Of a stretch of 64,000 nucleotides of DNA, positions 54,828 to 64,000 are shown piece after piece. Source of the DNA: Sycobia sp. Sy_11. Its lineage: Eukaryota > Arthropoda > Insecta > Hymenoptera > Epichrysomallidae. Position 1 is the first letter of the stretch. Each line of letters opens with the position of its first letter. Location of the stretch: assembly GCA_018907035.1 (NCBI GenBank), contig JACCIC010000281.1, positions 372,001 to 436,000 of the forward strand, read 5' to 3'. The translations under genes and the position numbers were made by a program. The notes beneath the pieces were generated by a model. It did not search any database, had not been told where the DNA came from, and worked only from the letters and a program-made list of their open reading frames with translations.

Positions 54828-54919
54828 CGTATATTTCCTTTGTTGGTACTATATTTAATATGGTTACATAATGCTTCAAACATGCCACTTGTAGTAGTCA
54901 CATATCGACAATCGAAGAC
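54828..54919 (-). CDS. Nos: Nitric oxide synthase exon
   Basis: A 92-nt exon. Acceptor AG is at 54921-54920 and donor GTATGT begins at 54827, minus strand. It encodes [20 protein letters not shown] then [11 protein letters not shown], the NOS oxygenase segment just after the heme-ligand region. It starts in phase 0 and ends in phase 2, so its last two bases join the first base of exon 32522-32381 as an Arg codon. It is the most upstream Nos exon found. The preceding heme-Cys exon was looked for up to 64000 and not seen. Confidence 0.96.
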
Positions 54920-55369
54920 CTGAAAATTATTTTCATTATTATAATCATTAAAATCTTTACAATTACATATTACTGATAACTAGTTGGGTCAGAATTGTAC
55001 GGAGAAAACTTTTCGGGCTAATTTTAAATGTATATTATGTCTTATTGTAGTTATTTCAATTAAATATGATATGATTAAATTATTATAATTATTTTTTATT
55101 GTATTTCAAATAGTTTCATCTATATTAATTAAATGAACAGAGCGGCATTAAGCAGAAATCCTACATTGCTTAACATATCCATTTATTATTTATTTGGATT
55201 TCATAATTATTATATAATGTCTATTTATTACATATAAATCTTATAGTTACTTTAATATATCTAAAGAAATTTGGAAAAGATTTTTGAAATAACATTGTAA
55301 TTAATATATAATAGAAGGGGAAGTTAGTGTCTGGCCTCTTTTAACGGCAAAAAGACATTTATGATAGAA
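54920..55369. other. Nos intron (upstream), no feature
   Basis: AT-rich. No exon, repeat or ORF of note. Confidence 0.55.
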
Positions 55370-55900
55370 AATCAATACATGTTACTGCAATTAAAAAAAT
55401 TTCCACCATTTTCTACTACTTTTTCCCACCTTTCTGTCAATATAGCGATACCATGGCGAAAGAAAGATGGAGGTTTCGAGGCGATGCAATCATCCACAAT
55501 TTCTCGCACCTTGGATATGTCGGAAGTTCGTATCGAAGAGGTCGTGCTGCATCTATCTGAATAGATTGTAATCAGAAGACACTATGACTAGTGAGTACTT
55601 TGGGTGCGGCAACACTTCCCATTTGAGCTCCAACAGGGTGTTTTTGACGGCTTTTGTAACATATGGCCGAGCTTTGTCATGCAAGAGAATGGCTTTGCGC
55701 CTATTATTCTGTTGCAAATCATTCAGTTGGCGTTTATATCCCGGCAGTGATGGTTTCATTCGATTTTAGCAGCTCGTAGTACAGTACACTCTGTTAGTTA
55801 GTTCATTCATTGTTAGTACATTTCACCAAATGCATAGTAATAGTTTTTGGCAATTTTTGTAATTCACTATTCGTTCTTTGTCATTAACATCTTCACATCT
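55370..55900 (-). pseudogene. mariner E transposase fragment
   Basis: Minus strand. The open piece 55553-55759 has LHDKARPYVTKAVKNTLLEL then KWEVLPHPKYS and SSDYNLF, the mariner catalytic C-terminal region. The second catalytic Asp is kept (HDKARP). Downstream remnants to about 55370 encode the C-terminal tail, including LTERWEKVVENGG-like sequence. Only the 3' half of a transposase is present, with no clear terminal repeats. Confidence 0.82.
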
Positions 55901-56744
55901 AAACCGCTGAAACCCCTTTTTACATCTGGTAAGCTTGTTCGCCATAGCTTTCTTGAAACAATCCATAAGTTATTGTTACACTTTTTTCAAATCAAAATAA
56001 TGCAAAAGGATATGTCAAAAAAATGATTTATCACGATTCATTTTTCACTGAACAGAAAATTATAATGTTTATACAAATGATGTTAACTAAATTTTATTGG
56101 TAAATTCCAAGATTAAAAAATAAGTACTAGATCCGACATATCCGACTTTTCGTACTATTTGCGAATGATATACTACTCGTATATCGCCATCTGAATGTGA
56201 ATGTCGGAGACTATGTTCGCCTCCTTATAAAATACATTTTAGTTAATCTACAGTATTAGGTCTCTCAGTAGTGTGATTTCTTAAATACTGTAAAATGACA
56301 ATTTTTTATAAAATAATGAGAATAAACTTGAATTACTGAATTACACTGATGTGTTCAAATAAGTCAATTTTGTTTTACATACCAGTTAACAAGAAAATAA
56401 TTGGAATTTTAAGATTCAAAAATTTGTTCTTTAACAAAGGATTATATAAAAGCCGTGATTCTCATATAAAATTCTACGAATTCATTAGAGGATAGGTCTA
56501 GAAAAAAAGGTTCCTATTTTATCAATAGCTACGATCATAACTCCATAACACAAAAATATATCTATGTATTGTTCCGAGGAAAGTTGCTGAAGGAGTTTGA
56601 AAAATGATATGATACTGCAAAATAAACTGAAAACTGCTAAACTAGTCAACCTATCCCTCGCATAATGATTATTTAATTATGACAACTCCAGATTTTAAAA
56701 ATAGATCATCCTTATCATTGCAATTGAGTTGATGTTAATAGGGG
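55901..56744. other. Intronic sequence, no gene recognised
   Basis: AT-rich, no motif. Confidence 0.5.
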
Positions 56745-56960
56745 TAAAATTATTGTTTTGCCATATGTTAGAGGCCTGTCTGAAAGAATTAAAAGAAATT
56801 TTTGGAAATATAACATTCAGATTTTCTTTAAAAATAATAATAATTTAAGTAAGTTATTTAATAATTGCAAGGATAAGATAACTCTGACAGTACTACAAAA
56901 AATTTTCTGAATCGATAAACTCGGGAACTTTGAATTGAAAAGTCTTACTCATATTTGTAC
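56745..56960 (+). pseudogene. Penelope-like element fragment (connector before endonuclease)
   Basis: Plus strand. KIIVLPYVRGLSERIKRNF and NNNNLSKLFNNCKDK match the open connector of the PLE at 53974-54207. No RT or endonuclease is attached, and it stops near 56960. Confidence 0.75.
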
Positions 56961-57344
56961 AGAGTAGTATAATCATCATGAATTAGTTTGAATCGTTTGA
57001 TTGTCTCTGGTTAGGCGCCACGTTGACGCCAGTTTATAGACATAGTATACCTATTTCATTATTTCAGTTAACCAGTGTGTACGTTGTATTCGCTTTTTAT
57101 TTGGAAAAAAAATAAATGAGTGAATAAATTAAATCGAATATTAAAATCCAGAGAAAAAATAACATTGCAGTCTATAAACGGCGATTTTTCATATGCCTTT
57201 TCATGAACATAAAATTAATTCTAAAGGCTTATTTTCAATTCCTAATATTATTTTTTTCATTATACAAATTGATAATGATAATGATAATGCTTAAAAATAA
57301 AAATAATAGCCATGTTGAATATCAATAATAGCGCGTTTTATTTT
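56961..57344. other. Intronic sequence, no gene recognised
   Basis: AT-rich, with GATAAT units near 57270. Confidence 0.5.
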
Positions 57345-59180
57345 TAGTTGCCGTTTTTTGGGCGCATACGTAATTGGCTTCTGTGATCGTGAAGACGGTC
57401 ACGATGATCCAGTCCACCACAACGTGATATTGCGGAGCTTGGCTGGGTTGATACCGCGTGTAGCAAAATCCTCAGGATTCGACTTTGTTGGAACATAGGC
57501 TCATGTTGCCGATGAAAATCAGCGAAAGACGATTTGCCACAAACATTTTCGATTGACGCGGATGCTTACTCAACCAATGTAAAACAATTTGACTGTCGAC
57601 CCACATAAATATCAGTATATATTTTAGAAATTTTAACTGAGGTAAATACAATAAAAGTTTGACTAAAAGCATCGCACTGCACAATTCTAGATTGGGCACA
57701 CTGATTATTTTAACAGATGCAACCTTCATCTTTGTAGCGAAGAGAGTGCGACCGTATTTGCTATTTCTTTTCTCAGTACGTAAATATAGAGCGGCTGCAT
57801 AAACATGTGTAGATACGTCAGAGAAGCCATGTAATTGATATGAAATATTGGAAGTTTTTCATAACTATCTACTGAAGTGCAATAATCAAACCATCTTCTC
57901 TTAGGTCATTAGGTACTGACATGTCCCAATCAACTTTAAATATCCAAAGATTTTATATCATAATTTTTGCGATTATTGTTACGGGCGCTGACCATCCGAG
58001 AGGATCGAATAATCGAGAAATGTTGGAGAGTGTAGATCGTTTAGTCACACTTCCTTTGACATTATCCGGTTTTAATATGGTAAAATAAAATGATTCTACA
58101 GATGGATTCTAGTAAACCCAACGCGTTTTTAATGCATAGTCACGATTAATTTGTTTAATAGTATCGTTTTCCACTTGAATTAAAGCAGATGGTAATAAAC
58201 TAACATCACTCGCAGCCGATTTATTTAGTTCTATTGCAGCAGATGTTAAGATTTCTACATTTTGCTATAGCGCTGAGACGCTCATCCGAACCTACGAAAA
58301 TATCGCTGACAATGTATCATGTTCGATGCATAAAGCTCCTAATGGAAAACGCGATCTCTCGTCGGACGCTAACTGCAAAAGCCTACGTATCGCTAAGTAT
58401 GACGCACACGATATACCATATGTAGCTATGGATAAGCGGTAATCTATAGGCGATTGTTTTGCGTTAGATGACCAAATTATTCTTTGTACATTCCTATTTT
58501 CCGATCATCCAGTTTTACGATATCCGCCGTGAAAAGATATCGGTATTGATGCCAATTAAGAAGTATCAAAGCTGCTTGAATAACAGAATGATGAGGCCTG
58601 GATCCAGTAATATCTTGATTTACCATTTTTAACTTCATCAATTGACAAATGCTTCATGTGTTCGAGTTTTTCGCAAGTTTCAATAAAATCTATATACTTC
58701 TTTGCAATTTTGGAATCGCGTCAATATCGCCGATCTAAATTTTCAAGCGATCCTAAGACAATCTGGCACGTTTCGAGCGACACGCCAGGAAGCTGCATTT
58801 TAATAAGCAATTTTACAATGTATCGCCTATTATTATCACGATAGTGTGTCTCAGTGAATAGTTTTTTCGCAAATTTTATCATCAGGTTTTAATGATATAA
58901 TTTTGTGGTAGTTCCTCTAGAATCCAAAATTTTTGCAATGACTCATGAAAAGCAAGCTCTATGTCACAGTTAAATTCGCTTTTATAATTAGCAGTGTGTA
59001 ATACTGCCCGTCGTAACAGGCTTGATTGGGTCGAACCTGAAATTCTCCAACCTAATAAAGCATTTTGGGTTATTAAATTAGATGCTTTGAAATTTTTGAA
59101 ACCCGAAAGCAATAGCTGATCATAAATGTCTGCACCTAAAATAACGTCAACAAGCCGTTTCCCTGCGCCTAAAAGCTGGA
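57345..59180 (-). pseudogene. pol: BEL/Pao retrotransposon pol remnant
   Basis: Minus strand, right to left. The aspartic-protease-end region is RLVDVILGADIYDQLLLSGF followed by NALLGWRISGSTQ (about 59160-59020). Next come LQKFWILEELPQ, the BEL/Pao spacer, then scattered RT pieces, and an RNase H part at 57729-57472 with KVASVKIISVPNLELCSAML, MWVDSQIVLHWL. The end-of-RNase H ESKDFATRG/WWTGSS-type remnants lie to about 57345. The protease-RT spacing and the PNLELC motif identify BEL/Pao rather than gypsy. Frameshifts and stops are numerous. The 5' end meets a mariner fragment at 59180. Confidence 0.85.
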
Positions 59181-59184
59181 AAAA

Positions 59185-59718
59185 ATGGATTTATAATGAT
59201 AATCCAAAATGCAGAAAATCATATTCAAAGCCCGCGGAGCTCGCCCAATTGGTGCGAAAATGAAATATTCACGTAAATAAGATCATACTGTGCATATGGT
59301 GTGATCAAAATGATATCGTATACTACGAACTGTTTCTGTAGTAGAGTGCTCAAATCATCAAACGACCATTCTATCGAATCTAACTTAATCATTTGAAGCG
59401 AGTATTACAGGAAAAAAAATATCAGAACAGGCATGAGTCAGGGATTTTTCATCACGATAACGCTCAGCCACATGTGTTGTGGGTTCGATCAAAAACTACT
59501 TCGAGAATAGTGGATGGGAAATTCTGCCTCATCCACTTTACATTCTATACTTGGCACTGTCTGACTATCACTTGTTTCATCAATGCAATGCTCTTAGGAC
59601 AATACGCTTCAGGCTTCAGTTCAGTAGAGGTTTAACAGCGGATAAGTAACATGGCCACTTCATAATAAAACCTCACATTTTGGAAAAAACGCTGGAAACT
59701 TACTTATACACGCAATAT
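59185..59718 (+). pseudogene. mariner F, 3' half with right terminus
   Basis: Plus strand. Broken frames contain HHDNAQPHV (about 59450-59476, second catalytic Asp kept), ALSDYHLF-like sequence near 59555-59580, and a right inverted-repeat end reading GGAAACTTACTTATACACGC near 59690-59710. That end resembles the right end of mariner A (GGAAACTTATTTGTACACCC). The 5' half is absent, and the left border abuts the BEL/Pao remnant. Confidence 0.78.
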
Positions 59719-60824
59719 ATATGATAAAAATGAAGTAATGATGAAATAAATGAATGAAATAATTCCAAATCTTGATATACAAGTTTTTATTTCATTGGCA
59801 AAGAACATTGAAAGAACATAAATCCGCAGTCGTAGCCTAAGCCGGAAAAAGAGTTCGAGTAGCTTTATCAAAGGAGGTGGAGTCGCAGACTATTAGAAAT
59901 CTCCTTAAAATTTTTGGCGTAGAAATACTGCTTGATCTGCAAAATCTGTATGATGGATTAACACTAGTGTATATTATTAAGTTTTTGTGTTTATCTCCGT
60001 TTTTCCTTATTATTATTTATAATTCTATTTCATATTTTTCGAATCAGTTTTTTTCTAAATCTCCAATTTCTTACTTTATTTTAAATAAATATTAATTGTT
60101 TTCAAACATTCAAATCGTTTTGAACTTTCATTCAAACTTTTCAATTAAAAATTTTAAAGGTTGAATATTTTATAACTTGGTTTAGAAAAAAAAACTTCGG
60201 TATTAACTGCTTCATTCTGCTTGTTGAGTGCAGTTTTTTGATATGATTAGAATTTGGAAAAAAAATTTTGTCTGGCTCGGCTTATGTTCGCCGTTATTAA
60301 ATCTATGTTAAATTCAAAGTATTTATCTATATATTTATACTGATACTTACTTATGCTTAATTCTGATTTCACTATTTAAAGAGTATATGAATTTTGTTCT
60401 TTAACATATTCATTTCATTACTTCATTCTTTGTCTATTTATTCATTATGTAATACTAAATAATAAATGCTAAAATCTGATTTTAATTTTCATATTGATTT
60501 TTGTTTTGAAGAAAAAAAATTACTGTTTGTTTAAATAAAAATTTTAGCCATTTATCCATATTTTCCATTTATATGATTCATTTCGGATAGCTCACATGAG
60601 TAATGGTGATCAACACACACTCTGGTTATACCGATAAACATATTTTTAACGATCACTCTACATGCTTCTACAGTGACTATTTCTGTATAACCTGAAGACA
60701 TTACTTTTATAATTATAAAATTAAAAAATCAAGAACTATCAAAAAGTAACATACTAGTATGGACATTACTTACAAAATTAATTGGCGGCAGATTTTCTAA
60801 CCATTCTATTTTTATTCTTTTTTG
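59719..60824. other. Intronic sequence, no gene recognised
   Basis: AT-rich. No exon of Nos and no repeat was identified. Confidence 0.5.
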
Positions 60825-61190
60825 AACTAATAAATATTTTTATCGGTCATACAGTTTTTATAATATAATATATTAGCTAAAATAATGATATTCAAATTGT
60901 CCTTGTTTATGTTCACACTCGTAGGATCTGAAATAAAACTTATTATTACAATAAATTATATCAGAAAATTAAAAATGAAAATAAATAAAATTAATAAAAA
61001 TATAAAAATAAAATAATAAATAAAATAAAAATAATAAAAGCAATATTCTATGTTAATAAAAAAGAACTTGACTGCTGCCAACACCTTAAATTTAGAATCA
61101 CCTTAGTGTCCGACGTTTCGAACCGCTACGGTTCATCCTCAGGAACTCAACTAAATTGAAAAAGCCAGCAATAATTAAATTTATAAAATA
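60825..61190 (-). repeat. PLE terminal repeat with hammerhead-like motif, inverted relative to RT piece
   Basis: Matches 53140-53500 along its length: TAATAAATATTTTTATCGGTC, a TGTCCTTGTTTATG block, an A-rich tract, then TTAAATTTAGAATCACC and GTTCATCCTCAGGAACTCAAC. The downstream PLE fragment reads plus, so this copy is inverted. Confidence 0.78.
61111..61145 (-). ncRNA. Hammerhead-ribozyme-like motif
   Basis: Minus strand: CTGAGGA (61142-61136, fits CUGANGA), hairpin GAACCG-TAG-CGGTTC, then GAAAC (61119-61115) and GTC. One extra U lies between the first box and the hairpin, which departs from the standard core. PLE terminal repeats are known to carry hammerheads, so a relic or variant is likely. 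Confidence 0.4.
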
Positions 61191-61194
61191 AATC

Positions 61195-61430
61195 GTGTTA
61201 AATAATAAAATAAGTTGTTTGGATGCCAATGTTATTAAATTTAATGATTACAAATTAAAGTTAAATTGTTGGCAAAAACCTGCATGGTCAGATAGGTTGT
61301 TAAATTTAACTCACATATTGACAGAACAGGTATTCTTATTTTGAAAATTGGCAATAATGTGAATTTAATGTTAGAGGCAAGTATGTCGGACAACATTTAT
61401 TATTCTTTAAGAATAAACAATTATATATTA
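61195..61430 (+). pseudogene. Penelope-like element fragment
   Basis: Plus strand. ISCLDANVIKFNDYKLKLN and WSDRLLNL match the post-RT region, and then NNVNLMLEASMSDNIYYSL matches the C-terminus of the minus PLE (53584-53790). The endonuclease region between them is deleted. Confidence 0.75.
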
Positions 61431-61724
61431 AAACAAAATTTTGTTTTATAATTAAAATCAAGATGGATGAGGGTTTTATAAATATTATATAAATTAATTT
61501 AGGGGTAATGCATGGTATGTATTGTATAAAACTTGGTTTTGATTTTAATTTAGTTATTTAATTTGAATCGAAGAGGTTGGAAACATCGGACAAATTAAGA
61601 TCAATTTAAATTTAAACTTGTGGGAATAATCAAGTTCTCTTTTACTAATATAGAATATAGATTATTTTATTTTTAATTTTTAATTAAGTGAAATATGTCA
61701 TTTTATTTTTTAGTAATAATTGCA

Positions 61725-61790
61725 TTTCAGATTCTACGGAGGTTGTAAACAAGGGCAGTATGACTGTCATTATATTAACTTTGTGGCGTC
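61725..61790 (+). repeat. PLE terminal repeat fragment, direct orientation
   Basis: CAGATTCTACGGAGG, TGTAAACAAGG and TGACTGTCATTAT match the terminal repeats in the opposite sense to 60825-61190, so this fragment has the same orientation as the RT piece. Confidence 0.65.
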
Positions 61791-62304
61791 GGAATTAACT
61801 TTCGCCAACTTTCGGATTTCTGCTAATAGCCGGGAAAAATTACAGAATTCTTCTTTATATAAAAAAAATGTATGGAGTTCTAATTTATTTCCCTGGGATT
61901 GGGCAGGGCAGTGAATATGTTTGGAAATCGTCTCATTACTTCGAATGGAGCAAAGAGAAGATTCACTGCGCCGCAACCACATCCAAGCCGGTATTAACTA
62001 CCTCATTTGTCTCGAACACGAAAGAAAAAAAAATATGAACAAAAATATTTTCACTGAAGGGGTTTGTTCTATATCTAAGGAGAATATTGAATCCTGATAG
62101 AAAGGATCCTTCTACTTCCCCGGATAAAAGGAATTGTGACAGAACTAGGAGGAAAAAGGAAATTAAAAATACTATCATTTATTCTACTTACTTTTATTTA
62201 ATAAATTTTCTCCTACTGGACCTTGCAGGACTCTGGAGAGAGAGAGAAAGAGAGAGAGAAAGAGATATAGTTGTATTTATTGCTATTGCCACTGCTGCTG
62301 CTGC

Positions 62305-62341
<37 letters not shown>

Positions 62342-64000
62342 GGTGTTGAAAGCTCAAAATACTCGATAAAAGAAATTAAAAAAATTGAAGACTGAGAAAA
62401 ATACACGAACTGAGACAAAGAAATGGAAGTCTGTGAGAAATTTACTGAAGAATCACTGGAGAAAAGTTGGTCAAAAATCTTAGTGAAACATCTGCTGCCA
62501 TAAAAGGAAAACTCCTCCTTATAAAGGGTCGCTTTGTTCGGCGCTCAGGGCGTTCATCTCTTCATTTTCAAAATCATCTTTTTGTTTCATTGGTAGCCGC
62601 GCAATTTTAATTGCCCATTAATTTCGACGGAGCCAATCATCTATTACTGTAGCGTGGACGCAAAATTAGGTGGAGGGGTTTCCTCCTGCTTCTCTCAATT
62701 CTCCAGAGATACCGGCACGGGTCTCGTTTTGCCATTTTTTTTATTAACTTATTTTATTGATACTTTTTTGTCTTATTACTTTGTTATTAACAACTGAATA
62801 ATTTTGTTTTTATTTAATTAGTAATAAATATTGTTTATAATATGGGTTAGTAAATAATTAAATGGATAATAACAACGCTTTTATAAATTATTGTTAAAGT
62901 TTATATATTGTTTAAATTAAACTGTACTGAAAGTGTATAATAAAAAGGTGCAATGTTATATATTCATGGTGAATATATAACTTCCAATAATACATTCTAT
63001 ATCGAGTAGAATAGTATTAATATATATATTCCATTTATTAAATTAGATTTACATAATTAATTATTTAATAAACAATATTAATACAAATGTTTACCAATAA
63101 ATATATATTTCAATAAAATAATATTTAGATCGAATATGTACCAATAAATATATTTTATTTTGATTTATTAATTAATAAATAAAAAAATAAATAAATAAAT
63201 AATGCGTGCGTAAATATTTATTTATTAATATAATTAATTATTTTGAAATGATTTCTTAAATCAAAATCATAATAATGCTTTCAATGTCCTTTTATTTAGC
63301 ACTAATAAAAATAATAATAGTAGCAGTAGTAGTAGTAGTAGCGTATAATAATACTAACTATTATCGTAGTAAAATATTAGTAATACCAACAACATTATCA
63401 AGCATCACTAATATTAATATAAAAAGAAAGCTGTAAGTTTTATTATATGTAATTATTATATTAGGTACTGAAGATTTATAAATAGTATAAGATTTATAAT
63501 TATTTAAATATCGGGGGATCTTACATATAATATAATCTTTCATTTCATTTTGGGCAGTATCGGTCCTTTCTTAGTTTTAGTTCTTACCTTCTCACGGTGA
63601 AAGTCAAAGCCGACATTTCAAGGCGCCATAAAGTCGCCGAATTATATTTTATGGGTCCGTTTGTAATCACACTCCTATGCGTTCTGTGGAGCACATGTTA
63701 ACGCTGACATCGAGAGCAAGGGCGCGCGTCTCGAGCATCGGGATTTTGTATGTGTATGGGAGAATGCAGCGCAGAGTAAAAAAAAAATTTCTCTTTCTTA
63801 AGAAATAGCGTCATTGTTGGCCAGTTGTCACTGTCATTTAAGTGATTTGTATTTTTGTAATTAATTTTTAATCTCCAAACGTCTCATAACGTAACACCCC
63901 TTGCGTAGGACGATTGTGAGAGTGTAGCAAGAATAATCGTAAGCATCAGTGGTTTTACACGTAGTGTAATAGCTTAGAGCTAAGGATATATTTTATTGTT
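61791..64000. other. Right flank, no gene recognised; microsatellites
   Basis: Contains GA-rich tract (about 62235-62262), (GTT)n (62295-62344, source of poly-Val/Thr ORFs) and (TAG)n (about 63320-63343). A GC-richer block at 62480-62720 and another at 63560-63790 show no motif. No further Nos exon was found. Confidence 0.5.

Larger units (their letters stand above)
6498..54919 (-). other. Nos: Host nitric oxide synthase gene (partial), TE-filled introns
   Basis: Span of the four Nos exons in the window, minus strand. The order is 54919-54828, 32522-32381, 32317-32178, 6672-6498. Exon phases match at each junction: the 54828 end plus 32522 start complete an Arg codon; 32381/32317 join in phase 0; 32178 plus 6672 complete a Thr codon. 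The reading frame runs through a continuous part of the NOS oxygenase domain. Intron lengths are about 22,305, 63 and 25,505 bp. The first large intron contains the Polinton, a mariner and a PLE. The second contains piggyBac, gypsy, two mariners and PLE pieces. Whether the gene is expressed cannot be seen, but the exons carry no lesion. Confidence 0.93.

Noticed and set aside
62087..62418. ORFs with poly-Val and poly-Thr
   Set aside because: Translations of the (GTT)n microsatellite.
1..64000. CRISPR arrays, tRNA or rRNA genes, bacterial operons
   Set aside because: None seen. The window is a eukaryotic intron landscape and direct repeats are microsatellites or transposon parts.
54920..64000. 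Upstream Nos exon with the heme-ligand motif
   Set aside because: Searched on the minus strand for the WRNAxRCIGR-type sequence and not found. Presumed beyond the right edge.

Overview
The window is eukaryotic and almost certainly from an insect. It holds three kinds of evidence for this: coding exons with GT/AG introns that match insect nitric oxide synthase (Nos), an AT-rich background with long (AT)n tracts, and a typical arthropod set of mobile elements (Ty3/gypsy, BEL/Pao, Penelope-like, mariner, piggyBac, Polinton/Maverick). Hymenoptera is plausible but cannot be shown from this window.

The only host gene found is Nos, read on the minus strand. Four consecutive exons of its oxygenase domain were found by eye at 54828-54919, 32381-32522, 32178-32317 and 6498-6672. 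Their splice phases join exactly. The introns between them are about 22.3 kb, 63 bp and 25.5 kb. Nearly everything else in the window is transposon sequence inside or beside these introns. Earlier exons (heme-ligand region) lie beyond the right edge and the reductase half lies beyond the left edge.

Layout. 1-2615: 3' half of a Ty3/gypsy pol. 5143-5660: Penelope-like (PLE) fragment. 6498-6672: Nos exon. 7059-8401: non-autonomous element with ~350-400 bp inverted arms. 11257-12257: deleted mariner. 12262-16210: decayed Ty3/gypsy. 18353-19639: full-length mariner with an intact transposase and TA target duplication. 21044-22600: candidate 1.56-kb solo LTR. 23203-28175: a PLE split by a 3145-bp piggyBac (23651-26795, TTAA target, unusually long imperfect inverted repeats). 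32178-32522: two Nos exons. 33214-51055: a complete 17.8-kb Polinton bounded by a perfect 6-bp target duplication. 51577-52806: another mariner. 53100-54720: PLE on the minus strand. 54828-54919: Nos exon. 55370-61790: mariner, PLE and BEL/Pao fragments.

The Polinton is the main item. From left to right it has: a terminal inverted repeat; a subterminal array of diverged ~250-310-bp repeats; CCAAT-bearing promoter modules; a two-exon gene for an RS-rich basic protein; a minus-strand two-exon gene of an unnamed arthropod family; a protein-primed DNA polymerase B with an 84-bp intron; two small ORFs; a minus-strand block (chromodomain integrase, coiled-coil protein, small conserved ORF); and a plus-strand morphogenesis block (Gly/Ala-rich basic protein, adenain-like protease, minor capsid protein, 51-aa protein, major capsid protein). 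No packaging ATPase was found. Integrase, the coiled-coil protein and several small ORFs are open, but PolB, protease and both capsid genes carry stops, frameshifts or active-site changes, so this copy is recent yet defective.
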